A stretch of 64,000 nucleotides of DNA from Pelagomonas calceolata (taxonomy: Eukaryota > Sar > Pelagophyceae > Pelagomonadales > Pelagomonadaceae), in assembly GCA_918797485.1 (NCBI GenBank), contig CAKKNE010000001.1, positions 5,890,001-5,954,000 of the forward strand, in the 5' to 3' direction. The translations under genes were made by a program, and so were the position numbers. A model generated the notes under the pieces. It was not told the origin of the DNA. It searched no databases and saw only the letters and a program-made list of their open reading frames with translations. Below, in pieces: positions 18,623 through 27,810 of the stretch (positions within the stretch are counted from its first letter, which is position 1; every line of letters begins with the position of its first letter).

Positions 18623-18791
18623 CCCCGCCTCTCACAACCACACAAGAGGGCGTATCGAGTCATCGCTTCGGTTTCGCGCGAGTGGGGCGAGGCGGCGGGC
18701 TCTGCTGCACGGTCCCGGACTGGTGCAACCGCGACAGCGCAGCGTGCACCACACGCTGCGCATCAAAGAGGTGCAGAGGTGGAGTCTCAGC

Positions 18792-19742
18792 ATGAGTCTC
18801 CGCACCACACAACTCTCCATCACCCTGGAACGATTACCAGAATGGTTCCAGAGCCACGACCGCGCGCAGTCGCTGCTGCGCGTCGGCGCCTGGGCGGGAG
18901 CCTACTACGCCGTGCACCGGGCGACGTACGCGCTGTCGCTCGTCGCGGCCCCAAAAAACAAGCGCACACCCGGCGGCGTCGATTTAGATGGTCCGGTGCC
19001 GCGCTACGCGGGCTGTTCCCTGCGCAAGGTCGCGGCGGCGCGCGCGGCGTCGTTCGTGCACGCCGTGGGCTCGTTCGCGTGGAACGCGCGGCTCATGCGG
19101 CGGCACTGGAATGTTTTGCGCGACGTGGCGCAGCGACGGCCTGTCGTGAGATTTCTCGGGCGCGCGTTGCCGCTGTTGGCTTATGACGCGAGCAATGAGC
19201 TCCCCGGCGCGCGCGAGGCGTTGTGTTGTTCCTTAGGCTACTTCGTGCAGGAGCTCGCGCACGTCCTCGGCAACGAGCCGGATCCCGTCTTCGTGGCGCA
19301 TCATGCAGCTTACTTGGCGGCAACCTTACCCATCGTCTGCTCGCCGCGGGGCTGGGCCATGGTGAGCCTCGCGACGCTGCTCGCGGAGGTGACGAACCCG
19401 CTCCAGTTGAGCTGGGAGCTCGCGCGCGCCTTCGGCTGCGAGCAGGTCTACGACGCGCTGTCGCCGCTGTTCACCTTTGGGTTTGCAGTGTGTCGCGGCG
19501 TGCTGATGCCGCTGGCCATGGGAGATATCGCGGTGTCGATATTCGGCCGCGACGGTGGCGCGCGCGCGCCCCCGGCCATGCGCTTCGCCTACGGCGTCTT
19601 CTTCGTCGGCATCGGCGCGTCGGGCGTGTGGTTGGCGCAATTGATCCGCGGCTTCCGACGCTACCGGCGGAAGAAGCGGCTCAACAACAACGGGGCGGTG
19701 CCGAAGCCTCCGCGCGACCGGCGGCCGAGCGATTGTATCTAG
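18792..19742 (+). CDS. TLC-domain-like multi-pass membrane protein
   Basis: I chose the ATG at 18,792 (316 residues) because the open frame upstream of it runs through the promoter palindrome and shows no coding character. The protein has about six hydrophobic segments (for example LLRVGAWAGAYYAVH, FVHAVGSFAWNAR, AAYLAATLPIVC, SPLFTFGFAVCRGVLM, FAYGVFFVGIGASGVWLAQL) and a basic tail (RRYRRKKRLNNNG). The order H-A-V-G-S and Y-D-A-S-N-E-L, then E-V-T-N-P, matches TLC (TRAM-LAG1-CLN8) family proteins, where an N-P motif follows the third helix. Such proteins act in ER lipid sensing or synthesis. The assignment rests on topology and short motifs. Confidence 0.65.
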   Translation: MSLRTTQLSITLERLPEWFQSHDRAQSLLRVGAWAGAYYAVHRATYALSLVAAPKNKRTPGGVDLDGPVPRYAGCSLRKVAAARAASFVHAVGSFAWNARLMRRHWNVLRDVAQRRPVVRFLGRALPLLAYDASNELPGAREALCCSLGYFVQELAHVLGNEPDPVFVAHHAAYLAATLPIVCSPRGWAMVSLATLLAEVTNPLQLSWELARAFGCEQVYDALSPLFTFGFAVCRGVLMPLAMGDIAVSIFGRDGGARAPPAMRFAYGVFFVGIGASGVWLAQLIRGFRRYRRKKRLNNNGAVPKPPRDRRPSDCI

Positions 19743-19862
19743 TATCATTATCTAAAAGTAAGTTGCCGACAGCTAGGCCGCCTAGCCACCGAGCCAACGC
19801 GGCCTGCTTGACGGTCGGGTTTTCGCGCCACCGCAAAACGCCCCGCGGTTGGTGTTTATTTC

Positions 19863-20501
19863 ATGGAAGGACTCAATAGCGATGGAGAGACGTATTCAGA
19901 GGTATCCTCGCATCGACGTCGCGTATCGAATCGTAATCGAGGCGGCAAAGCGAGCAAGCCGTGGTCCCACGCTGGTACACACTTGATACCTGAACAGCGC
20001 TCATCGCAAGCCCACATATCATACAAGAACGCGAGAAAACTTCGACGCGCCTCGCACCGCCAATTTATCGAACAAGCCCATCGCTCACAAATGGGCGCTG
20101 AAGATGGCGATATTAGTTCAAGCCGGACTCGACGCGTCGTGACGCGCTTGTTCGGCGACGACCTGAGGATGCTCGAACGGTTCCAGCACGCGTCCCGTAA
20201 AGCTCCTCCACAGGTCCGCGACGCGACCGTACGGCGACCGGATGCACATGCTGGAGCGCGACGTCCGGAAGACACCGCCTTCTTCTGTACAGCTGGAGAT
20301 TACGGCGCCAACGGCGAAGGCGACGTCCCTTATCCGAAAGATCTTGGGCGCGGCGCCGAAGCGGTCGCGGAGCGAACGCGACGTTCGCGACGAAGCGCGC
20401 GCGGCTCGCCGCGCCGCGCGGTCACCGATGAAGCCGAGGGTTTACGGGTGGCGGGCGCCTCGCCTCTTCACGGCGGATCTTTGAACTCTCCTCGTAACTA
20501 A
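19863..20501 (+). CDS. Doubtful gene or gene remnant with an LERFQH module
   Basis: An ORF of 212 codons starts at an ATG (19,863). Its middle reads RRVVTRLFGDDLRMLERFQH, which resembles ARRAVARILDGNLRTLERFQH in the chromatin-type protein at 27,811-32,547. After about 20,220 coding character appears to shift to another frame (20,242-20,484, LERDVRKTPPSSVQLEITAP). A CCTCCACAG|GT site at 20,214 could be a splice acceptor, so the gene may be spliced or broken. Base composition is as elsewhere. I would not rely on the present reading frame. Confidence 0.35.
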   Translation: MEGLNSDGETYSEVSSHRRRVSNRNRGGKASKPWSHAGTHLIPEQRSSQAHISYKNARKLRRASHRQFIEQAHRSQMGAEDGDISSSRTRRVVTRLFGDDLRMLERFQHASRKAPPQVRDATVRRPDAHAGARRPEDTAFFCTAGDYGANGEGDVPYPKDLGRGAEAVAERTRRSRRSARGSPRRAVTDEAEGLRVAGASPLHGGSLNSPRN

Positions 20502-20889
20502 CCTTGTAGTCATTCATCCCAGTTCGGCACGGGTTTTACAGGTTTTAGAGCGAGCTTTGGCAGTCCATCTGCGTGCTACCTGACTAATAGCGTCCGGTAG
20601 ACGCGGCGACGCGTAAAGCTTTTGCAACATAACGACTTGGAGCCAATACTGAGCGAGAGAGAAGCCCACTTACCGATACCCGGTAGTACTTTATGTAACT
20701 AGGTGATCTCTGCTGAGGTCCGGCCTTGCGGCGTCGGGGGAATTGACATTGCCCGAGAACTCAGTCCGAGCTGCCTCTATCGTGGCAGTGGCTCGGATCG
20801 GAGCTTCGTGCAGCCGTACCAGCCCGCAGCTCGCTCACTGCCACGTTTCATTGCCTAGCCGTTGCCAGCCCAGTGCTGCCCCACAAACG
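20502..20889. other. Spacer before the 1,009-residue gene
   Basis: I see no gene, palindrome or introner in this 388-bp stretch. A short imperfect repeat (CCGATACCCGGTAGT) near 20,676 is the only structure noted. Confidence 0.4.
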
Positions 20890-23800
20890 ATGGTCGACGC
20901 GGTGCCGACCACCCGCGAAGCGCTGTTGGACCGCATCGAGCGCAGGGCGCCGCAGCAGCGATGGATCGTTGCCGATCGCAACGAGCTCGGGCCATATTTC
21001 TCGTTGTGCCACTTGATTGACGTCCCGCTCGAGACCGTCCGCGCCCTGCTTGGACCGGACGACTGGTTCCGAGCGGAGACGACGTCGCAGCCGAACCAGT
21101 GGATGTTTCGTGTAGCCAGAGCCGATGGTCTGCGGCTCGCCTGTCTCGGAAACTTTCAGCACGTTGTCTGGATCTACATCGACCACAGCGGCGCTGCTCC
21201 CTTGACGCAACCGGGTCACATGATCGACAAATCCAACCCGCTGCGCAGCGGCTGGGCTGCCCTACAAGCCGACGAGCGCGACGCGCTGCGGGCGCGCATC
21301 GTCGACGAGCCTGTTAGATATGGTGTGGATCCGCCGCGCAGGGGCTGGCCCGCGCGCGCCGCGCCGCCGCCGCCGCAGCCGCAGTCGAGGCGGCAGTCGA
21401 CGCGTCGCAGCGTGGGCGCGCCGCGGCGCTCGTCGACGTTTGATGCAAGTGCGCCGCCGCCGCTGCCGTCAGTACGGAAACGGGCAGTACCTCCAGATAA
21501 ATTACCTAAACGGAAGCAGCCCCGGTCCCGCGACGCCGTCGACGTCGCGCCTGCGCCGACGCCATCACCAGCACCAGCACCGACGCCAGCGCCCAACGAC
21601 GAAGGCGCGCGCGGCGCGAAGCGGGTTCTATCGCCGCCGCGGAATACTTCGACGGGGCTCCTGAATACTTCGACGCAGACCACGGCTTCTGGGTGCCTGT
21701 TCGCTGAGAACGCTCGACTTCGAGAGGAGAACCGACGTATATTTGAGTTGTCTTCCCAAGCGGCGGAACGGTCGGCTATGCTCGAAGCGCGAGCTTCCCG
21801 CGACGACGCGCTCGTCGCCGATTTAACAGCGCGCCTCGCGTCGACGGCGCTCGAAGACGACGCAGCGGCGGCCGCGCTACCGTCCGGCCTCCTAGATGCC
21901 TCAAGGGAGCTCGGGCGCCGCATCGCAGCGGCCAACGGACGCGACGCGCGCCGCGAGGCCTTCGCCGCGCTGTACGTGGCGGTCACGGAGAAGAACCGCA
22001 AAAACGGTATGTTGCTGCGCGAGGTCGGGAACGCCAATCTCGGTGCCAGGCCCGAGGATTTGACCGAGCTCAAGCGCTTCGTGACGTCGATTTCAAAGCG
22101 TGAGATGGGCGCCTTGAAAGGCGCCATGGGACGGCGCTACAAGGTGCTCAAAGCACGGAACCGTCGCGTCGGCGTCGGTGCGTACGTCGAAGAGCGCGGG
22201 GAGCTCGTGTCTCTAGATTGGAAGGCAGACCTGGCGATGAAAAAGAGGTACGCACCGCAATTCTATACCATCCTCGAGGCCGCGACACAAGCCCCGTCGT
22301 GGGTCGCCGAGCAGCGCTCGGCGGAGGCGAAGCTCGCGAAGGGCAAGGCCCACAAGGATTGGCATCGCAGGACGTTGCTGAGCGGTCGCGCGCTCAAGGC
22401 CTTCGTCTCGAGGCGTAGGGAGAAGAAGGAGGACGGTCTGGCCTACCTTTTCGACTTCATCGTCAACATGCACACCAACGGCGCTCACGAGATCCTGACG
22501 CCGCTGCACCTCTACTTGGCGCTGGAGCGCACGAGCCACGGCCAGAGCCACGAGTCGCAGGGCCACGACTCGCACTTTAGTGTTGCTGCGTCCTACCGTA
22601 CGACGTACCGGTTGCGGCGGCTCATGTCCGACGCGTACGTGGCGACGTTCCCGGACCGCTTGAATGAAATGCTCGACGCGTCGCCGGCGATCTCGGAACG
22701 CCTCGGGGCGGCGAGGACGCTCCAGCGGTGGAGACACCGTCGCGCCCTCGCGGCGTCTTCCAAGTCGATTGTACGCCAAGTCGCGGCGGCGGTCAAGCTG
22801 CAGTCGTTGGTGCGGAAGCGCCAGAGCGACGCGTCGACCCGCGCGCGCGTGCTCTACGCGTCGCTGCCGGCGGACTTGGCACGACGCGTCGCCGGGCGGA
22901 GAATAGCGCGCGTCATCATCACGAAGCACGACAATTACGCCACGAACACGTCGAAGACGGCGCGCTACATCAAAAGCAAAGGAAATTTGAGGGCAGTCAG
23001 CACGGCGACTGGAACTATTTGCCCGCCGTACGAGAACGACCTCGCGCCGCCGTCCGAGCGCGAAGTCCCCATCAACACGCCGTACGACGGCGCGAGTGTG
23101 CGGCGTTTCTGGAGGGAGCACGGGTCGAAGTGCGTCATGCAAAAAGCACATGGCTCCGAGTTTCCGTGCGTGCTCGACGTCAGCAAGATAGGGCTCGTGA
23201 CGCGCGCCGACGTCGGCCCGCCGAACCGCGCGGAGCACAGACTCCACGACAACAAAATATTACCGCAGATAGAGATGGTGTCGTCGAGCCTCAAGGACCA
23301 CGTCCTCAAATTCTTATTGCGCTACAAGGAGTGGACGTCGGGCCGCATTTTTGAGTCGATTTGGGTCTGGGCCGTCGACACGGAATTTGTTTTGCACAAC
23401 GCGCGCACGCTCGAGATGCAGAAGCCGCCACTCCCGTTCAAGGCCCCCTCGCAAAAGCGGACGCCGGCGATCAAGAGCCAGAAACTCACCGCCGAGAAGA
23501 GGTGCCCGAAGATCAACGTCGACCTCGTGGGCCGCGTCGTCGAGCGGGTCTACCGGACGCAAATATTTCAAGACGACGGCTCCAAAGTGAACAAGGACGT
23601 GGCGTACCGTGGCGTCGTCTTGCGCGTCTACGGCGCTGACGAGGACGACGCGGCGGCGGCGGAGCTCTACGAGCAAAAGAAAACCTGGTATAAGATTGCG
23701 CAGAAGCTGCGCGAGAGGGTTGCCGTGCCGGTTGAGGCCGAATGCTTGTCGACCGTGCGCGACACCCGGGAGGCCGCGAAGCCGAGCTCGCGCTGGATCA

Positions 23801-23919
23801 AGATGGACTGGGGCCCGGGCAACGTGCAGGCCGGCGACGACCTCTTCCTGATGCAGCGAGCGGCGTACGACGTGAGGGACACGGCGACGGGTGTGTGGCG
23901 CGTGTTCAAAGAGCGGTAG
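20890..23919 (+). CDS. Large protein of unknown function with IQ-like motifs
   Basis: A single exon encodes 1,009 residues from the ATG at 20,890 (upstream the frame is open but without an ATG). The first 140 residues look like a compact globular domain (ELGPYFSLCHLIDVPLETV, NQWMFRVARADGLRLACL). A Pro/Ala/Arg-rich linker and a short coiled coil (ENARLREENRRIFEL) follow. Near residue 600 two IQ-like helices lie side by side (AARTLQRWRHRRALAA, AAVKLQSLVRKRQ), which may bind calmodulin. The last 300 residues are a second globular region (VGPPNRAEHRLHDNKILPQ, DVAYRGVVLRVYG). I do not recognise either globular domain and find no catalytic signature. The gene converges on the SAP-like gene with 92 bp between stops. 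Confidence 0.75.
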   Translation: MVDAVPTTREALLDRIERRAPQQRWIVADRNELGPYFSLCHLIDVPLETVRALLGPDDWFRAETTSQPNQWMFRVARADGLRLACLGNFQHVVWIYIDHSGAAPLTQPGHMIDKSNPLRSGWAALQADERDALRARIVDEPVRYGVDPPRRGWPARAAPPPPQPQSRRQSTRRSVGAPRRSSTFDASAPPPLPSVRKRAVPPDKLPKRKQPRSRDAVDVAPAPTPSPAPAPTPAPNDEGARGAKRVLSPPRNTSTGLLNTSTQTTASGCLFAENARLREENRRIFELSSQAAERSAMLEARASRDDALVADLTARLASTALEDDAAAAALPSGLLDASRELGRRIAAANGRDARREAFAALYVAVTEKNRKNGMLLREVGNANLGARPEDLTELKRFVTSISKREMGALKGAMGRRYKVLKARNRRVGVGAYVEERGELVSLDWKADLAMKKRYAPQFYTILEAATQAPSWVAEQRSAEAKLAKGKAHKDWHRRTLLSGRALKAFVSRRREKKEDGLAYLFDFIVNMHTNGAHEILTPLHLYLALERTSHGQSHESQGHDSHFSVAASYRTTYRLRRLMSDAYVATFPDRLNEMLDASPAISERLGAARTLQRWRHRRALAASSKSIVRQVAAAVKLQSLVRKRQSDASTRARVLYASLPADLARRVAGRRIARVIITKHDNYATNTSKTARYIKSKGNLRAVSTATGTICPPYENDLAPPSEREVPINTPYDGASVRRFWREHGSKCVMQKAHGSEFPCVLDVSKIGLVTRADVGPPNRAEHRLHDNKILPQIEMVSSSLKDHVLKFLLRYKEWTSGRIFESIWVWAVDTEFVLHNARTLEMQKPPLPFKAPSQKRTPAIKSQKLTAEKRCPKINVDLVGRVVERVYRTQIFQDDGSKVNKDVAYRGVVLRVYGADEDDAAAAELYEQKKTWYKIAQKLRERVAVPVEAECLSTVRDTREAAKPSSRWIKMDWGPGNVQAGDDLFLMQRAAYDVRDTATGVWRVFKER

Positions 23920-24011
23920 GAGCGCTGTAGTTAAGAAAATGTATGTCTTACTTAGATGTCATACTCGATCCGAACGACAGCGCCGGCGCAGGCCCTGGAA
24001 CCGCCTCATAC

Positions 24012-25639
24012 TCATCCGGGCGCCGGCGCCGGCCCAGGCCCTGGAGCGGCCTCGCGCCGCCGTTTCGTCTTAAGCCACGACTCGAGCTGGCCCTCCCAAA
24101 TCGGCATGTTGTCCAACGCGCGTTTGAAGCGGTCGTCGCGCTCCCAGGCCGCATCGAGCTGCGCGTCCCCGGCAGCAGCGCGTAGCGCCGTATCCAAGAT
24201 CCAATTGTCGAGAACCGCGTTCGACTCCTTCCACGACGGCGTCGAGTATAAATCGCGCAGGCGCACGTGCTCGGACGCCTGGGGCTTCCTATTGAACGCT
24301 CGCGCGTCCAGCTCCGCCGTGAGCTGGTGGAGGCCCCCGAGCAGGCCCGAGACGTGGATGTACGTATCGATGTCGGCGACCTGGCGCGCGTGGCAGAAGC
24401 GCCCGAGTAGTGCATTCGTGAGCTCGACGTCCTCCTCGTCGAGGCGCTTGCAGTTTCTAGAGATAAACTTGAGGACGTCGGGGTGCTTGTCCTTGTAGTG
24501 GAGTAGCCGCTCCATATTCAGAAGCATGTATTTTCGGATCAAGGGCTTCGGCGCGGCGCAGACCTGGAGGGTAATGGACGGGAGAGCCTCCAAAAAGCGC
24601 AGCAGATCGCCCTCGACCCAGCTCTGGTAGGGCACCGTCGCGAGCCGCACTTCCACCTCGAAGAAACGCCAGAAGTTCGCAAAAAACGACGAGCGGTCGC
24701 ACGCGGCGGCCACGGCGACTTCGCCGGACCAGGCCACGCCAACGACGGAGCGCCGCGCGCACGACGCGTAGAACGCAGCTTGCAGGTCTGCGTCGTCCTC
24801 GAGCTGCTCAACAATTAAGGACCGTACCGACGCCCCTCCCTTCCATCCGAGCGTCTTGCCGTCCCACCGCAGCATCAGGTGCAGCAAGAGCTGCTTGAGG
24901 CGGTGCAAGTTCATCTTGACGGACTGGTCGCCGCCCTCCTCGACCTTCTCTTCCTCCTGGACCATCACCCAGAGGCGCTCGACGAGGTCCGCCTTCGTGC
25001 CCTGGGTTGCCTTGCCGCGCAGCTCGAGCTGGGCGCGCAGCTCGTCCGGCTCGAGGTCGTCGAGCTCGCGCTTGTAGTAGAAGTGCTGGCGCTGGACCTC
25101 CTCGCCCAGGTTCTCGATTGCGCGCTCGGCGTGGCCGCCCTCGTCGTCCTCGTCGCTCTCGTCGGCCGCGCCGCCCAGGTTGAGCACGTCGAGGGCCGCG
25201 TCGTTGCCTGTGAGAGGTCGAAAGGTCATACAAGGCGACCGCAAAATAACGTACATTCGCGACGCGCCTCGAGCTCGACCTCGTCGTCGCCCAGCTCGTC
25301 GTCCTCGGCCGCAGCGTCGGCGCCCACCTGTGGCGTCGCCGCCAGGGCGGCTTGAGCGGCCGAGGCAGCCCTTGCGGCGCGCGTCGCGTCGAGGGCGGCG
25401 CGTACTTTTTTATCCACGGCTCGCCAACTCTTCCTTGCGTGGGGCAGCACCGTCGTCAGGAGCGGCGCAAAGATGTTCACGATGAAGCCCTTCTCCTGCA
25501 GGATGCTTTCGGCGGCGTGCTTCTGGATGTGGAGCTTGGCCCATGCGATGGTGATGGACGATAGGTTTAAGGGCAGCAGCGCGGACTCCCAGGACCCCTG
25601 GCCGTCCGCCGCGGGCGTCCCCGCCCCCGGATCGGCCAT
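24012..25639 (-). CDS. SAP-like domain protein of unknown function, two exons
   Basis: The model joins 25639-25255 and 25207-24012 (526 residues). The 47-nt intron has a strong GTACGT donor and a CTCTCACAG acceptor and rejoins the frame as EARREC|NDAALDV. It has none of the introner sequence, so it is an ordinary short intron. Exon 1 is helical with an Ala-rich acidic end. Exon 2 has a SAP-like helix pair (EPDELRAQLELRGKATQGTK ... LVERLW), then a helical domain (LKQLLLHLMLRWDGKTLGW) and ends in a Pro/Ala/Gly tail. SAP motifs bind DNA or RNA. The start at 25,639 has a good context (CCCCGATGGCC). It is divergent from the Myb/RING gene with only 124 bp between starts. Confidence 0.75.
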
Positions 25640-25763
25640 CGGGGCTGCGCAAATGCGATTTTGCGCCAAGATTTTAGCTAAATTTAGCAAATGCGTTCCC
25701 TCCGGGTTCTAGTAAGAGAAGCCTGCACACCGCGAAACCGCTCGCGAGCGCTGTGCACGATAC

Positions 25764-27566
25764 ATGACGCACGCGGCGCGCGGTACGGACGATACTATGA
25801 ACCTGGACGAGACGGTGACCACACCGCCCGAGAGCGAGTCGCGAGCCGATGCTCCCGGTCCGACGTGGCCCCCGCGGCCGCGGGCGTCGGGCGGCCAGCG
25901 CTGGACCGACAGCGACAGCATCAAGCTCAAGGTCGCCTACGACAAGAGTCCGAGCAACTGGACGCTCATCGCCGCGCAGTTCGACAACCGCACGCCGGGC
26001 GCGTGCCGCGACCGCTACCGCACGATGTACGACGAAGCCGACTCGGAGTCCAAGTCCGACGAGAAGCGCGGGCCCGCGGCGGCGCCCGCCGGCGATCAGC
26101 CGCCGAAGAAGAAACGGCCGCCCAGGTGGACGCCGGGCGAGGACGCGGAGCTGCGGCGCCTCCACGCGGAGCACAGTAAGACCCCGTCCAAGTGGGACGT
26201 GATCGCGGCGGCGATCGGCACGCGACGAACAGCGTCAGCGGCCGAGCACCGGTGGGCGATTATCAAGAACAAGAACGCCACGGCGCCGGCGGTCACGCGC
26301 GCGCTCGCGGCGTCGGACGACGACGTGGCCTCCTCGGACTCGCCGACGCCGACGCCGCCGTCGGCCAACGAGGCGCCGCGGCTCGCGGCGCAAACATCAG
26401 TGGACTTGCGCGAGGCGCGGCCACCAGTGGACCCTTCGATAAGGGCTACGGTCGAGCGCATGGTCGCACAGACTGCAAAACCGGACGAGACGCCGTCCGC
26501 CGCCGCGACCGCGTGGATTTCACGGTCCGAAGGCGACGCTGCCGACGCGGCGTCGGAGACGATCGGACGCCTGGGAATCGACCTCGTGTCGACCATGGCG
26601 CGGCCTCCGCTGCCGCCGAGACGCCCGCACGAGCCTCCGCGAAAAACCTCAAAGCCCGGCCCCTGGTTCCAGTTCTGGCTCGAGAACGACGCGGCGGCGT
26701 CGGAGGAGTTTTGGAAGACCCTGGGCGAAACCGAAAAGCGGCCGATCCGCGTGCTCTGGACGCGCAAGTACGAGGAGAGCTTACGGGCTTCGGGCCAGAG
26801 CCCCCGACTCGAAGCGCCGCCGGCGGTACCGCTCGCGACGCAGCAGCGGACCAAGGGCGCCACGACGCCTGACACTGTATCTGAGTCGGTGCCCGCGCGG
26901 GACGAGACGAGCTCGAAGGTGCGCTCTTGCCCGGACTCCGCCGACGAGTCCGAGAAGGAAGCTACCCCACGTGTGTGGGCTCTGTTCGAGGCGGATCCAG
27001 GTATCCAACGGTGGTGGGGCGGGACAGTCGTCGGCGCGAGCGGCTCCGGAGCTTCGCGTGTTCTTGATATTGTGTTTGATGACGGCGAGCGGCTAGGCAT
27101 ACTCGAGCAGCGTGTGAAGACGGAGCAGCCCATGCCGCTGCCCATCAATACCCCAACAGCGGCAGCCAAGAAACTTCTCCGAAAGCTCTCGGGCCGGCGG
27201 CCGAGGAAGCGGGCGCGGCGCTCTACGCCTGTCGCCACCCACGGCCGCTCGACGCGGACGAGACGCGGGCCAGCAAAATCCTACGCCCAATCCGATAGCG
27301 ATAGTGATGACGCTGCCGAACGGCCGCGTCCGCCGCCGCGTTCGCCGGGGCCGCTCCCCAAAGACTCGACGTGCTGCATTTGCCTCGACCCGGTTCTGCG
27401 CCGGCGCGACGCGATCATCTTCGAGTGCGAGCATTTCGTTTGCAAGAGCTGCTCGTCTGATTTGGCCCGGCACACGGCCGAAGCCGGCGCCGTCTCGACG
27501 CGGCGCGGCGTCTCGGTGGCGTGTCCACTTTGTCGGCGGCGGGCGAAGCTCGAGATCTCTAACTAA
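25764..27566 (+). CDS. Myb/SANT, Tudor-like and RING protein
   Basis: The 600-residue single-exon product has two Myb/SANT repeats at about 45-88 (RWTDSDSIKLKVAYDKSP) and 121-165 (RWTPGEDAELRRLHAEHSKT). An HMG-box-like helix region follows near 300-335 (WFQFWLENDAAASEEFWKTL). A Tudor-like strand region lies at 402-455 (RVWALFEADPGIQRWWGGTV, DIVFDDGERLG), and a C-terminal RING finger at 536-592 (CCICL, CEHFVCKSC, CPLC). The combination suggests a DNA-bound chromatin factor with ubiquitin-ligase activity. The Tudor-RING tail is clearly paralogous to the end of the next gene, so the two neighbours share a common origin for that part. A basic cluster near 470-490 is a likely nuclear signal. Confidence 0.85.
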   Translation: MTHAARGTDDTMNLDETVTTPPESESRADAPGPTWPPRPRASGGQRWTDSDSIKLKVAYDKSPSNWTLIAAQFDNRTPGACRDRYRTMYDEADSESKSDEKRGPAAAPAGDQPPKKKRPPRWTPGEDAELRRLHAEHSKTPSKWDVIAAAIGTRRTASAAEHRWAIIKNKNATAPAVTRALAASDDDVASSDSPTPTPPSANEAPRLAAQTSVDLREARPPVDPSIRATVERMVAQTAKPDETPSAAATAWISRSEGDAADAASETIGRLGIDLVSTMARPPLPPRRPHEPPRKTSKPGPWFQFWLENDAAASEEFWKTLGETEKRPIRVLWTRKYEESLRASGQSPRLEAPPAVPLATQQRTKGATTPDTVSESVPARDETSSKVRSCPDSADESEKEATPRVWALFEADPGIQRWWGGTVVGASGSGASRVLDIVFDDGERLGILEQRVKTEQPMPLPINTPTAAAKKLLRKLSGRRPRKRARRSTPVATHGRSTRTRRGPAKSYAQSDSDSDDAAERPRPPPRSPGPLPKDSTCCICLDPVLRRRDAIIFECEHFVCKSCSSDLARHTAEAGAVSTRRGVSVACPLCRRRAKLEISN

Positions 27567-27810
27567 CTTTGGTTGTTTGAATAGATCTCGCTGGTCTAGT
27601 GACTATATTGATCTAGGCCGCGAGGCGCCTGAGTCTTTACAAAGCTCGCTCTGCGGTGCTACAAACGCTGCAGACGTGCCAGCATTCGTGGCCACAGCTA
27701 CGATCAAGATCTCTGGCGGGCGGCCTTGCTCGGTGCCGTACGAGCACATATCAGTGAAGTTCGGCTGGTGCCTCCTGTGGTGGGCATCGACGTTCGGGCG
27801 ACGCGCGCTG

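Noticed and set aside
19771-19787. GCTAGGCCGCCTAGC palindrome downstream of the TLC-like gene
   Set aside because: It shares CTAG arms but has no core and different spacing, and it lies at a 3' end; not counted as a copy.
27590-27625. CTAGTGAC and ATCTAGG near 27,597 as another promoter palindrome
   Set aside because: Arms and spacing do not match the consensus on the right side; likely chance.
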